From NCBI GenBank assembly GCA_022821685.1, contig JAJEDD010000041.1:105486-169485 (forward strand): 64,000 bases of DNA, written 5' to 3'. Below the pieces are notes generated by a model that worked only from the letters and a program-made list of their open reading frames with translations, did no database searches and was not told the DNA's origin. This stretch comes from Acidimicrobiia bacterium. GTDB taxonomy: Bacteria; Actinomycetota; Acidimicrobiia; Acidimicrobiales; Aldehydirespiratoraceae. Of the stretch, positions 8,078 through 16,405 are shown piece after piece (positions within the stretch are counted from its first letter, which is position 1; the number at the start of each line of letters is the position of its first letter). The translations under genes were made by a program, and so were the position numbers.

Positions 8078-8647
8078 CTATTGCCCCTCTCGGCGGAACG
8101 GAAACCCGAACGCCTCTAGTAGCGCCCGGCCCTCGGTGTCCGACTTGGCTGTGGTGACGATCGTGATGTCCATCCCCCGGGTGGCGTCGACCGAGTCGTA
8201 GTCGATCTCCGGGAAGATGAGCTGCTCGGTGATTCCGAACGTGTAGTTGCCGCTGCCGTCGAAGGACCGCAACGGCAGCCCGCGGAAGTCGCGGATGCGG
8301 GGGATGGCCAGCGTGATGAGCCGGTCGAAGAACTCGTACATGCGGTCGCCGCGCAGGGTGACCTTGCACCCGATGGCCATGCCGGCCCGCAGCTTGAAGC
8401 TGGCCAGCGAGCGCTTGGCCCGGGTGATGACCGGCTTCTGGCCCGAGATCACCGCTAGGTCGGCCAGTGCGCCCTCCAGCAGCTTGGCCGAGGTGATGGC
8501 CCCGCCGACGCCCATGTTGACCACGATCTTGGTGAGCTTGGGCGCCATCATCACGTTGGACAGCTCCAGCTGCTCGACCAGCGCGGGCTTGATCTCGGTC
8601 TCGAACGCGGTGCGCAGCCGGGGCCGGTAGTCGGTTGCGGTGCTCAC
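8078..8647 (-). CDS. rplE: 50S ribosomal protein L5
   Basis: The 189-residue L5 binds 5S rRNA in the central protuberance. [20 protein letters not shown] and [20 protein letters not shown] are the family hallmarks. Its start overlaps the rplX stop by four bases. Confidence 0.97.
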   Translation of the reverse strand: MSTATDYRPRLRTAFETEIKPALVEQLELSNVMMAPKLTKIVVNMGVGGAITSAKLLEGALADLAVISGQKPVITRAKRSLASFKLRAGMAIGCKVTLRGDRMYEFFDRLITLAIPRIRDFRGLPLRSFDGSGNYTFGITEQLIFPEIDYDSVDATRGMDITIVTTAKSDTEGRALLEAFGFPFRREGQ

Positions 8648-8982
8648 AGGTCGGCCCCCGTGCGGCGGCAGATGCGGACCTTGGCGCCGTCGGGCGTGAA
8701 CCGGTAGCCAGCCCGGGTCGGCTTGCCGTCGGTCGGGCTGATCAGGGCGACGTTGGAGGCGTCGATGGGCATGGCCTTGTCGATGATGCCCCCCTGCTGG
8801 ACGTTGCGGGTGGGGGCCTGGTGCCGCTTGGCCATGTTGACGCCCTCCACGATCACCTTGCCCGACGCGGGAATGATCCGCTCCACGGTGCCCTCGACCC
8901 CGGCGTCCTTGCCCGACAGCACCACCACCCGGTCGCCCTTGATGATCTTGGAGCGGCGGTTGCCCTTGGCGCGTCCGGCCAT
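8644..8982 (-). CDS. rplX: 50S ribosomal protein L24
   Basis: The 112-residue L24 contains a KOW motif ([19 protein letters not shown]) and starts 23S rRNA assembly. ATG 8982 lies seven bases after GGAGG and overlaps the rplN stop (TGATG). A GTG one codon upstream is also possible. Confidence 0.95.
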   Translation of the reverse strand: MAGRAKGNRRSKIIKGDRVVVLSGKDAGVEGTVERIIPASGKVIVEGVNMAKRHQAPTRNVQQGGIIDKAMPIDASNVALISPTDGKPTRAGYRFTPDGAKVRICRRTGADL

Positions 8983-9350
8983 CACAGCACCTCCGGCGCC
9001 AGCGAGACGATGCGCATGAACTGCTTGTCGCGCAGCTCTCGGCCCACCGGACCGAAGATGCGGGTGCCCCGGGGCTGGTCCTGCTCGTTGATCAGGACCG
9101 CGGCGTTCTCATCGAAGCGGATATAGCTGCCGTCGCCGCGCCGCTTCTCCTTGCGGGTGCGCACCACCACGCAGCGGACCAGGTCGCCCTTGCGGACCTG
9201 AGCGCCGGGGATGGCGTCCTTGACGGTGGCCACGAACACGTCGCCCACCGAGGCATAGCGGCGCCGGGAGCCGCCGAGCACCTTGATGCACAGCACCTCT
9301 TTGGCGCCGGAGTTGTCGGCCACCCGCAGCCGGGACTCCTGCTGGATCAT
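8982..9350 (-). CDS. rplN: 50S ribosomal protein L14
   Basis: The 122-residue L14 begins [20 protein letters not shown] and contains [20 protein letters not shown]. It is among the most conserved large-subunit proteins. A 34-nt gap separates it from rpsQ. Confidence 0.97.
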   Translation of the reverse strand: MIQQESRLRVADNSGAKEVLCIKVLGGSRRRYASVGDVFVATVKDAIPGAQVRKGDLVRCVVVRTRKEKRRGDGSYIRFDENAAVLINEQDQPRGTRIFGPVGRELRDKQFMRIVSLAPEVL

Positions 9351-9384
9351 CGGCGGCGCTCCAAAGAAGACGTTCTCGGCTGGA

Positions 9385-9657
9385 TCACTTGGCCCGCTCC
9401 ACGATCTCCACCAGGCGCCAGCGCTTGGTCTTCGACCGCGGCCTGGTCTCGGCCACCCGCACGAGGTCGCCCACGCCGAGTTCGTTGTCGGCGTCGTGGA
9501 CGGCCAGGCGGGTGGCGCGCTGCACCGTCTTGTCGTAGCGGGGGTGGCGGACCCTCTCGGTGGCCTCGACGATGGCGGTCTTGTCCATGCGGTCGGAGAC
9601 CACCACGCCCTCGCGCACCTTGCGGCGGTTGCTCCGCGGCTCTGAGCCCTCAGACAT
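9385..9657 (-). CDS. rpsQ: 30S ribosomal protein S17
   Basis: The 90-residue S17 has [20 protein letters not shown] and [23 protein letters not shown] 9657 has GGGGAG six bases upstream; another ATG two codons earlier lies too close to that site. The upstream spacer to rpmC holds a MITE copy, so the operon continues through an inserted element. Confidence 0.94.
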   Translation of the reverse strand: MSEGSEPRSNRRKVREGVVVSDRMDKTAIVEATERVRHPRYDKTVQRATRLAVHDADNELGVGDLVRVAETRPRSKTKRWRLVEIVERAK

Positions 9658-9677
9658 CGTCATCTCCCCTCGGATAA

Positions 9678-9798
9678 GAGCAAGCCCGAATGGACGCAAG
9701 CCCATCGCGTCGCAGCGGTGCCATTCCCGCTCTTGTTCGCTGCGCTCACGGGCCGCCCAAACCACAGCGTCACAGCCCACGGCCTCGCTCCGCGCCTC
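9678..9798 (-). mobile_element. MITE copy 1, between rpmC and rpsQ
   Basis: This copy contains the family core, read on the minus strand as GGGCGGCCCGTGAGCGCAGC followed by GAACAAGAGCGGGAA. One end (9678, GAGCAAGCCCGAATGG) follows TAA at 9675-9677 and matches the terminal repeat of copy 5. The other end is shortened near GCGCCTC. It is inserted inside the S10-spc operon without breaking a gene. Confidence 0.7.
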
Positions 9799-9808
9799 GT
9801 GATGATGC

Positions 9809-10054
9809 TCATCGATTGCTCCCTATCCGCTCGGCCTCTGGGGCCGGCTCCGCCTCCGCGGCCGCTATCTCGCGGGCCCGCAGCTCGGTGAGCAGGCGGG
9901 CAATGTCGCGGCGCACCTGCCTGAGGCGGGCCGGGTTGTCGAGCTGGCCGGTGGCGAACTGGAAGCGCAGGTTGAACAGCTCCTCTTTCGCCTCCGACAC
10001 GCGCTCAACCAAATCGGTGTCGCCGAGATCGACCAGAGCCTTGGCGCGGGCCAC
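9809..10054 (-). CDS. rpmC: 50S ribosomal protein L29
   Basis: This 81-residue protein has [20 protein letters not shown] and [20 protein letters not shown], typical of L29. The GTG start at 10054 overlaps the rplP stop (TAGTG). The tail ([18 protein letters not shown]) is slightly longer and more acidic than usual. Confidence 0.94.
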   Translation of the reverse strand: MARAKALVDLGDTDLVERVSEAKEELFNLRFQFATGQLDNPARLRQVRRDIARLLTELRAREIAAAEAEPAPEAERIGSNR

Positions 10055-10470
10055 TAGAACCCCTCCTCGCGGGCCACGAAGCGGGCCTTCATCGGAAGCT
10101 TCTGGATGGCCCGGTCGATGGCGCCGCGGGCGATGGTCTCGTCGTGGTACGACAGCTCGAACAGCACGCGGCCCGGTCGGACCACCGCCACCCAGTGCTC
10201 GGGGTTGCCCTTGCCCGAGCCCATCCGGGTCTCGGCCGGCTTCTGGGTGACCGGCTTGTCGGGGAAGACGTTGATCCACACCTTGCCGCCCCGCTTGATG
10301 TGGCGAGTCATGGCCACCCGGGCCGCCTCGATCTGGCGCGACGTGAGCCAGCCCGGCTCCAGGGCCTGGATGCCGAAATCGCCGTGGGCGACCTCGGTGC
10401 GGCCCTTGGCCACACCCTTGGTGCGTCCCCGGTGGTGCTTGCGATGGGCAACCTTGCGCGGCATCAACAT
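10054..10470 (-). CDS. rplP: 50S ribosomal protein L16
   Basis: The 138-residue L16 starts [19 protein letters not shown]. It contains the peptidyl-transferase-adjacent block [20 protein letters not shown]. It is 21 nt downstream of rpsC. Confidence 0.97.
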   Translation of the reverse strand: MLMPRKVAHRKHHRGRTKGVAKGRTEVAHGDFGIQALEPGWLTSRQIEAARVAMTRHIKRGGKVWINVFPDKPVTQKPAETRMGSGKGNPEHWVAVVRPGRVLFELSYHDETIARGAIDRAIQKLPMKARFVAREEGF

Positions 10471-10491
10471 GACTCGATCTCGCTCTCTGCC

Positions 10492-11391
10492 TCAGTCGTC
10501 GCCGGGGCGGAAGTGCGGCGTCTCGTGGTGCTCGCGGGTGGAGGCCTCGATGGCGGCCTCCTCGTCGAGCAGCTTCTCGAACTCGGGGTCGGCCTCGCCG
10601 ATCAGCGGAGCGGGCTCCTCGTCGACCATCTCGTCGCTGAACTCGCGGCGCCGGGCCGCGGAGGACGACACGATCTTGCGGGGCGTGGCCCCGGGCCCGG
10701 AGGTCTCGCCCGCGGCCATGGCCGCCTCCTTGGAGGCCTTGTCCTCCGAGAGCGTCTTGTAGGGCAGGATGTCGCCCTTGTAGAGCCACACCTTCACGCC
10801 GATGCGGCCGTAGGTGGTGCGAGCCTCGCGGAAGCCGTAGTCCACGTCGGCCCGCAGGGTGTGCAGCGGCACCCGCCCCTCGCGGTACCACTCGGTGCGG
10901 GCCATCTCCGAGCCGCCGAGCCGACCCGAGCACTGCACCCGGATTCCCAGCGCGCCGGCCCGCTGGGCGTTCTGCACCGCCCGCTTCATGGCCCGGCGGA
11001 AGGCGACCCGGCCGGTGAGCTGGTCGGCCACGCCCTGGGCGATGAGGGCGGCGTCGAGCTCGGGCTGCTTGATCTCCTGGATGTTGAGCTGCACCCGGGG
11101 GTTGCCGCTGATGTCGGTGAGGCCGGCCCGCAGCCGGTCGGCCTCGGCGCCCCGCCGGCCGATCACGATGCCGGGACGGGCCGTGTGCACGTCGACCCGC
11201 AGACGGTCGCGGGTGCGCTCCACCTCCACCCGGCTGATGGCGGCGTGGGGCAGCTCGGTCATCAGGAAGTCGCGGATCTTCCAGTCCTCGATGACGTTGT
11301 CGGCGTACTCCTTGCGGTCGGCGAACCAGCGGCTCTTCCACTCGGTGGTAACTCCCAGGCGGAACCCGTAGGGGTTGACCTTCTGACCCAT
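10492..11391 (-). CDS. rpsC: 30S ribosomal protein S3
   Basis: S3 lines the mRNA entry channel. The 299-residue protein has the KH domain region ([15 protein letters not shown]) and the C-terminal S3 domain ([20 protein letters not shown]). It carries an acidic C-terminal tail of about 70 residues, longer than in E. coli. Its start shares bases with the rplV stop. Confidence 0.96.
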   Translation of the reverse strand: MGQKVNPYGFRLGVTTEWKSRWFADRKEYADNVIEDWKIRDFLMTELPHAAISRVEVERTRDRLRVDVHTARPGIVIGRRGAEADRLRAGLTDISGNPRVQLNIQEIKQPELDAALIAQGVADQLTGRVAFRRAMKRAVQNAQRAGALGIRVQCSGRLGGSEMARTEWYREGRVPLHTLRADVDYGFREARTTYGRIGVKVWLYKGDILPYKTLSEDKASKEAAMAAGETSGPGATPRKIVSSSAARRREFSDEMVDEEPAPLIGEADPEFEKLLDEEAAIEASTREHHETPHFRPGDD

Positions 11392-12125
11392 CAGCCGCTC
11401 CCGTCAGCCTTGTCGGACTCTTCAGCCTCGCCGGACCCTTCGGCCGCGAGCTGTTCACCTTCGTCTGTGTCGTCAGCACTGGACTCTGCGGCCTCACCGG
11501 ACCCTTCGGCCACAGTCTCATCAGCGCCGCCCGCTTCGTCGGCGTCGGACTCTGTGGCCATGGCGGCCTCTGTGGCCTCGACCACGGCGGCAGCCTGGGC
11601 CGCTACATCGGCTTCCGCATCGGCCTCGGCTGACTCGGCCGGCTCGTCGGTTGCCGCCTCCGGCTGGGCTGTGGCCCGCGACCGCGCCACCCGCCGGCGG
11701 CGGGCCTCGGCCGCGGCCATGCCGCGCTGCGACTGCCGGGCTCGCACCTGCTCGAGCATCTCGGGGTCGTAGCGGCTGACGATCACGGTGATGTGGCAGG
11801 TGCGCTTGCGTATGCGGGTGGCCCGGCCCCGGGCGCGGGGTCGCCAGCGCTTGAGCGTGGGACCCTCATCCGCGTAACAGGCCGACACGTACAACTCGTC
11901 GATGTCGAGGCCGTCGTTGTGCTCGGCGTTGGCGATGGCGGAGTCGAGAACCTTGCCGATGGGCCGGGCCGCACCGCGCTCGGAGAAGGCCAGGATGTCC
12001 TGCGCCTCGCCGCAGCTCTTGCCCCGGATGAGGTCGAGAACTTCGCGGGCCTTGTAGGCCGAGCTGCGCACATAGGAGGCTCGGGCCCGGGTTCCGGGAC
12101 GCTCATTGGTCTTGACCGAGGCCAT
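11391..12125 (-). CDS. rplV: 50S ribosomal protein L22 with long acidic tail
   Basis: Residues 1-115 are ordinary L22 ([35 protein letters not shown]), which lines the exit tunnel. The remaining residues, about 128, form a low-complexity Ala/Glu/Asp/Ser extension after an Arg-rich patch ([15 protein letters not shown]). Normal L22 is 110-150 residues; this one is 244. The tail should project from the ribosome surface if translated. An upstream open frame to 12305 overlaps rpsS and is not used. Confidence 0.95.
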   Translation of the reverse strand: MASVKTNERPGTRARASYVRSSAYKAREVLDLIRGKSCGEAQDILAFSERGAARPIGKVLDSAIANAEHNDGLDIDELYVSACYADEGPTLKRWRPRARGRATRIRKRTCHITVIVSRYDPEMLEQVRARQSQRGMAAAEARRRRVARSRATAQPEAATDEPAESAEADAEADVAAQAAAVVEATEAAMATESDADEAGGADETVAEGSGEAAESSADDTDEGEQLAAEGSGEAEESDKADGSG

Positions 12126-12403
12126 CAGCGGCGCGCCCCCCGCTCCTGGCCGGCATGGAACCGGAACGTGCGAGTGGGTGCGAACTCGCCCAGCTTGTGG
12201 CCCACCATCGACTCGGTGATGTACACCGGCACATGCTTGCGGCCGTCGTGGACGGCCAGGGTGTGGCCCACCATGTCGGGGATGATGGTGGAGCGGCGCG
12301 ACCACGTCTTCACCACCCGCTTCTCGTTGCGCTCGTTGAGCTCGTCGATCTTGCGCAGCAGGTGGTCGTCCACGAAGGGACCCTTCTTGAGGCTGCGGGG
12401 CAT
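12125..12403 (-). CDS. rpsS: 30S ribosomal protein S19
   Basis: The 92-residue S19 starts [20 protein letters not shown]. It has the conserved [20 protein letters not shown] and [18 protein letters not shown] blocks. It is coupled to rplV by a one-base overlap and follows rplB by five bases. Confidence 0.97.
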   Translation of the reverse strand: MPRSLKKGPFVDDHLLRKIDELNERNEKRVVKTWSRRSTIIPDMVGHTLAVHDGRKHVPVYITESMVGHKLGEFAPTRTFRFHAGQERGARR

Positions 12404-12408
12404 GGCTC

Positions 12409-13245
12409 TTACCTCCGGGTGCCGCGCCGGCGGCGGCGGCGAACGATCAGTTTGTCGGAGTCCTTGCGCCGGGGCCGGGTCCGACCCTCGGGCTTGCCCC
12501 AGGGCGACACCGGATGGCGCCCGCCCGAGGACTTGCCCTCCCCGCCGCCGAGGGGATGGTCCACCGGGTTCATGGCCACGCCCCGGGTCTGGGGGCGCAC
12601 GCCCTTCCAGCGGTTGCGGCCGGCCTTGCCGATCTTGGTGAGCTCGTGCTCGGAGTTGCCGACCTCGCCGACGGTGGCCCGGCAGTCGATCGGCACCCGC
12701 CTCATTTCGGTGCTGGGCAGGCGCAGGGTGGCGAACCGGCCCTCCTTGGCCACCAGCTGCACGCTGGTGCCGGCGCTGCGGCCCAGACGGCCGCCCCCGC
12801 CGGGCTTCAGTTCGACGCTGTGCACCACAGTGCCCACCGGGATGTAGCGCAGCGCCAGCGCGTTGCCGGGGCGGACCTCCGACCGGGGCCCCGACATCAG
12901 CCGGTCGCCCACCTCCAGGCCCCTGGGGGCCAGGATGTAGCGCTTCTCGCCGTCGTGGTAGTGCAGCAGGGCGATGCGGCAGGTGCGATTCGGGTCGTAC
13001 TCGATGGCGGCCACGGTGGCCGGCACGTTGTCCTTGGTGCGAATGAAGTCGATCTTGCGGTAGCGCTGCTTGTGGCCGCCGCCGCGGTGGCGGGCCGTCA
13101 TGCGCCCGAGGTTGTTGCGCCCGCCGGTGCTCGACTGCTTCACCAGCAGGCTGCGCTCGGGCTTCGAGCGGGTGATCTCCGAGAAGTCCGACGCGGTCTG
13201 GAAGCGGCGGCCGGGACTGGAGGGCTTGCGTTTGCGGATCGCCAT
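12409..13245 (-). CDS. rplB: 50S ribosomal protein L2
   Basis: The 278-residue L2 is needed for subunit joining and peptidyl transfer. [20 protein letters not shown] and [20 protein letters not shown] (with the critical His) are intact. It ends in a basic tail (RRRRRGTRR). Confidence 0.98.
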   Translation of the reverse strand: MAIRKRKPSSPGRRFQTASDFSEITRSKPERSLLVKQSSTGGRNNLGRMTARHRGGGHKQRYRKIDFIRTKDNVPATVAAIEYDPNRTCRIALLHYHDGEKRYILAPRGLEVGDRLMSGPRSEVRPGNALALRYIPVGTVVHSVELKPGGGGRLGRSAGTSVQLVAKEGRFATLRLPSTEMRRVPIDCRATVGEVGNSEHELTKIGKAGRNRWKGVRPQTRGVAMNPVDHPLGGGEGKSSGGRHPVSPWGKPEGRTRPRRKDSDKLIVRRRRRRGTRR

Positions 13246-13247
13246 GA

Positions 13248-13538
13248 TCAGGCCTCGAACAGATCTATCGAGTCGCCCGCGGCCAGAGTGACCAGGGCGC
13301 GCTTGGTGTCGGGCCGCCGACCCCAGGTGTTGTTGCGGCGGTTGTGGCGGCGCTTGCCCTTGCGGCGCAGGGTGTTGACCTTCACCACGTCGACATCGAA
13401 GATCGCTTCTATCGCGGCCCGGATCTCGGGCTTGGTGGCCTCGGGGGCCACGACGAAGGTGTACACGTTGTCGGCGAGCAGCGAGTAGCTCTTCTCCGAC
13501 ACCACGGGCCGCAGGATCACGTCGCGATGATCACGCAT
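13248..13538 (-). CDS. rplW: 50S ribosomal protein L23
   Basis: The 96-residue L23 sits at the tunnel exit and docks SRP and trigger factor. [20 protein letters not shown] is the conserved start. ATG 13538 is chosen, with an in-frame ATG two codons earlier at 13544. Both overlap the end of rplD. Confidence 0.95.
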   Translation of the reverse strand: MRDHRDVILRPVVSEKSYSLLADNVYTFVVAPEATKPEIRAAIEAIFDVDVVKVNTLRRKGKRRHNRRNNTWGRRPDTKRALVTLAAGDSIDLFEA

Positions 13539-14169
13539 CGCCATCACCGGCCCGAACCGCACTGTCGGTGGGCAGGGTGTCGGAGGTGAACACCACCACA
13601 TCGCTGTTGAGCACGTCGTAGGTGTTCAGCTCGCGGTAGTGCAGGCAGTGCACCACCGGCAGGTTGCGGAAGCTCTTCTGGGCGTCGGAGTCGTCGTCGC
13701 CCAGCACCACCAGCACCTTTCCCGTCGCTCCGATGGCGTCGAGGGCCTGGGCCGCGTCGCGGGTGCGGGGCCCGTCGAAGCGCCAGCGGTCCACCACGAT
13801 CACGCTGTCGGATCGGGCCCGGTCCGACAGGGCCGAGGCGAGGGCCAGGCGCTTCATCTTCTTGGGGGTGCGCTGGCGGTAGTCGCGGGGCTTGGGTCCG
13901 TGGGCCGCCCCGCCGCCGCGCCATTGCGGTGACCTGATCGACCCGTGGCGGGCCCGGCCGGTGCCCTTCTGGCGCCAGGGCTTGGCGCCGCCGCCGGCCA
14001 CCTCGGCCCGGCCCTTGGTGCTGTGGGTGCCGGCTCGGCGGGCCGCGAGCTGGGCGGTCACCACCTGGTGCATCACGCCGATGTGGGGCTCCACTCCGAA
14101 GATCGAGTCGTCGAGGTCCACCTCGCCGACCTTGCGGCCCTCGGGCGACACCACCTGCACCGGCCCCAC
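13531..14169 (-). CDS. rplD: 50S ribosomal protein L4
   Basis: The 212-residue L4 begins at a GTG three bases after the rplC stop. KPWRQKGTGRARHGSIRSPQ and HGPKPRDYRQRTPKKMKRLA are the tunnel-loop and core signatures. In enterobacteria L4 represses the S10 operon; the rplC leader hairpin at 14857-14883 could be a site for such control. Confidence 0.96.
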   Translation of the reverse strand: MGPVQVVSPEGRKVGEVDLDDSIFGVEPHIGVMHQVVTAQLAARRAGTHSTKGRAEVAGGGAKPWRQKGTGRARHGSIRSPQWRGGGAAHGPKPRDYRQRTPKKMKRLALASALSDRARSDSVIVVDRWRFDGPRTRDAAQALDAIGATGKVLVVLGDDDSDAQKSFRNLPVVHCLHYRELNTYDVLNSDVVVFTSDTLPTDSAVRAGDGDA

Positions 14170-14172
14170 CGC

Positions 14173-14811
14173 TCAGCCGCTCTTGACCGCGTTGCGCACG
14201 ACCACGGTTCCGCCCTTGGGGCCGGGCACCGCCCCCTTGACCAGCAGCACCTCGGCGTCGGCATCGGCCTTGACTACTTCGAGGTTGAGTGTGGTCACCT
14301 TGGTCGCTCCGGACCGTCCCGGAAGCTTCTTGCCCTTGAACACCCTCGAGGGAGTGGCGCACTGGCCGACCGCTCCCGGCTTGCGGTGCACCTTGTGGGC
14401 GCCGTGGCCGGCGGGTTGGCCCTTGAAGCCGTGGCGCTTCATGACGCCGGTGAAACCCTTGCCTTTGGAGACCGCGGTCACGTCTACCTTCTCGCCGGAG
14501 CCGAGCACGTCGACGCCGATCTCCTGGCCGACGGAGTAGTCGCTCACATCGTCGAGGCGCAGCTCGAGCAGGGTCGGGCCGGGGGCCACGCCAGCCCGCT
14601 GGAAGTGCCCAGCCTCGGGCTGGGTGAGCCGGGCCGGGTCGACCATTCCGCAGGTGACCTGTATGGCGCTGTAGCCGTCGTGCTCGCTGGTCTTGACCTG
14701 CACCACACGGCAGGGCGAGACGCGCAGAACGGTGACACCGACGACTTGGTTGTTGTCGTCCCACACCTGGGTCATGCCGACCTTGGTGCCGACGATCGCC
14801 TTGGTGGCCAT
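14173..14811 (-). CDS. rplC: 50S ribosomal protein L3
   Basis: The 212-residue L3 starts MATKAIVGTKVGMTQVWDDN. It contains GKGFTGVMKRHGFKGQPAGH and KVHRKPGAVGQC. It is now the first gene of its transcription unit because rpsJ, its usual partner, lies 15 kb away beyond the accessory block. The ATG at 14811 is preceded by GACGAGG. Confidence 0.96.
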   Translation of the reverse strand: MATKAIVGTKVGMTQVWDDNNQVVGVTVLRVSPCRVVQVKTSEHDGYSAIQVTCGMVDPARLTQPEAGHFQRAGVAPGPTLLELRLDDVSDYSVGQEIGVDVLGSGEKVDVTAVSKGKGFTGVMKRHGFKGQPAGHGAHKVHRKPGAVGQCATPSRVFKGKKLPGRSGATKVTTLNLEVVKADADAEVLLVKGAVPGPKGGTVVVRNAVKSG

Positions 14812-14856
14812 GGCCTCGTCCTGATGTGTCGGGGCGCGAGCGCCGCTCACGCGAAC

Positions 14857-14883
14857 GCTCCGCTCGGGCTTGCCCGGCGGAGC
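14857..14883 (-). promoter_or_regulatory. hairpin in the rplC leader
   Basis: GCTCCGC and GCGGAGC pair around an inner CGGG/CCCG stem with a four-base loop and one bulged base. It lies 46 bases upstream of the rplC ATG. With no T run it is more likely a leader or attenuation structure than a terminator. Confidence 0.45.
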
Positions 14884-14998
14884 GGCGACTCGGTTGTGCC
14901 GCACGGTTCCCCGCGATCCCACGGTGTCCCGCGATCCCGCAAGGGCCTGTGCGGACGTCGATTCGTACTCGCCCCGGAAGCCCCGAGGCGAAGCCCAG

Positions 14999-15028
14999 AG
15001 TGTAACCACCCACATCCGGCCCCCCCAA
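14999..15028 (-). promoter_or_regulatory. possible promoter for the displaced rplC operon
   Basis: On the minus strand TTGGGG (15028-15023) and TACACT (15004-14999) are 18 bases apart, about 190 bases upstream of rplC. Since rpsJ and its promoter are 15 kb away behind opposing genes, a local promoter is needed. This is the best match I see. The same 300-bp interval must also serve the divergent permease gene. Confidence 0.35.
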
Positions 15029-15117
15029 CCCTCACCGGCGGCTGAGTGAACTATCGCCTCACCCGCCGGGACTGGACGCGCTCAACTGTGAGGCCGGCCT
15101 CGCCCGGTAGGGTCACG

Positions 15118-16230
15118 ATGGTGGATGACGGCGCGACGACGATGCCGACATGGGTGAAGCGGGCCATCGTCTGGTTCTGGCTCGGCGGGCTGGCGACCTT
15201 CTATCTGGTGGGCGTGATACGGGCTCTGGGGACGCTGCTGGTGGTGCTGGTCGTGTCGCTGTTCCTCGCCTTCGCCCTGGAGCCGGCCGTGAACATCATG
15301 GCGAGGCGGGGCATTCGCCGGGGCGTCGCCACGGCCATCACGTTCGCGGCGGTGGCGCTGCTCGCCGCGGGCTTCTCGGCGCTGGTCGGCTCAGCACTCG
15401 CCACCGAGACCACCTACCTGATCGACACCGCGCCCGGCTACATCGACGATGTGGAGGACTGGCTAGACGACACCTTCGACATCAAGGTGGAGTTCGACGC
15501 GCTCCGAGACGAGTTCCTAACCGGTGGCGGGGCCCAGGATCTGGCCAGCCGCTTCGCCGACGATGTGCTCAACGCCGGCGCCACGCTGCTCGGGCTGCTA
15601 TTCCAGCTGTTCACGGTGGCCCTGTTCACCTTCTATCTGGTGGCTGAGGGTCCCAAGCTCCGCCAGATGATCTCGTCGCAGCTGAGCGAGCGCCCGGCCG
15701 CGGTGGTGACCGAGATCTGGGATCTGGCCATGAACAAGACCGGCGGCTACATGTATTCGCGCTCGATCCTGGCCCTGATCTCCGCGGTGGTGCACTGGAC
15801 CGCCTTCGTGCTGCTCGACGTTCCCTCACCGGTTGCGCTGGCCATATGGGTGGGCGTGGTGTCGCAGTTCATCCCGGCAATCGGCGCCTACATCGCCGGG
15901 GTGCTGCCGGTGTTGGTGGCGCTGCTGCATGATCCGCGCACCGGCCTGTTCGTGCTGCTGGTGATCGTCGCCTACCAGCAACTGGAGAACTACCTCCTGT
16001 CGCCCCGCATCACGGCCCACACCATGGAGATCCATGTCGCTTTGGCCTTCGGCTCCGTCATCGCGGGCACCGCGCTGCTGGGCATAGTCGGGGCCTTCCT
16101 GGCCCTCCCCGCGGCGGCCACCGCCCAAGCGTTCATCTCAAGCTGGCTGGCCCAACACCCCAGAAACACCAACCCCGCGGAACCAGCCACGCCGAAGGAG
16201 CCTCCACCAGCCGGAGCGGGCAAGGACTAA
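15118..16230 (+). CDS. AI-2E family transporter-type membrane protein
   Basis: This 370-residue protein has about eight hydrophobic segments. An N-terminal hairpin is at about 10-75, a soluble loop (about 105-165) is rich in acidic residues, and a membrane domain includes the motifs GVLPVLVALLHDP and YQQLENYLLSPRI that mark the AI-2E/YdiK/PerM family (PF01594). Members export autoinducer-like or unrelated solutes, or act as ion antiporters; the substrate cannot be told here. I chose ATG 15118 behind GGTAGGGT; an upstream ATG at 15046 adds 24 unlikely residues. It is divergent from rplC and is the left edge of the accessory block. Confidence 0.85.
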   Translation: MVDDGATTMPTWVKRAIVWFWLGGLATFYLVGVIRALGTLLVVLVVSLFLAFALEPAVNIMARRGIRRGVATAITFAAVALLAAGFSALVGSALATETTYLIDTAPGYIDDVEDWLDDTFDIKVEFDALRDEFLTGGGAQDLASRFADDVLNAGATLLGLLFQLFTVALFTFYLVAEGPKLRQMISSQLSERPAAVVTEIWDLAMNKTGGYMYSRSILALISAVVHWTAFVLLDVPSPVALAIWVGVVSQFIPAIGAYIAGVLPVLVALLHDPRTGLFVLLVIVAYQQLENYLLSPRITAHTMEIHVALAFGSVIAGTALLGIVGAFLALPAAATAQAFISSWLAQHPRNTNPAEPATPKEPPPAGAGKD

Positions 16231-16233
16231 CGG

Positions 16234-16255
16234 CACTCGGTACCGGGACCGAGTG
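16234..16255 (+). terminator. hairpin after the AI-2E-type permease
   Basis: CACTCGGT (16234-16241) and ACCGAGTG (16248-16255) form a perfect 8-bp stem with a 6-base loop, four bases after the permease stop. There is no long T run, so it is a weak or factor-assisted terminator. Confidence 0.5.
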
Positions 16256-16405
16256 AATCTTCGACGATGCGGTGAAGGGCTGTACGTCACGATAGGCACT
16301 TCGTGTGATCTAGGCGACAACAGACTCGAAGACATGTCGCGTATCGGTGTACTGTCGGCTCATGTGCGTCAGTACTGAAGCGCGCGACGAATCTCACTCC
16401 ACTCT

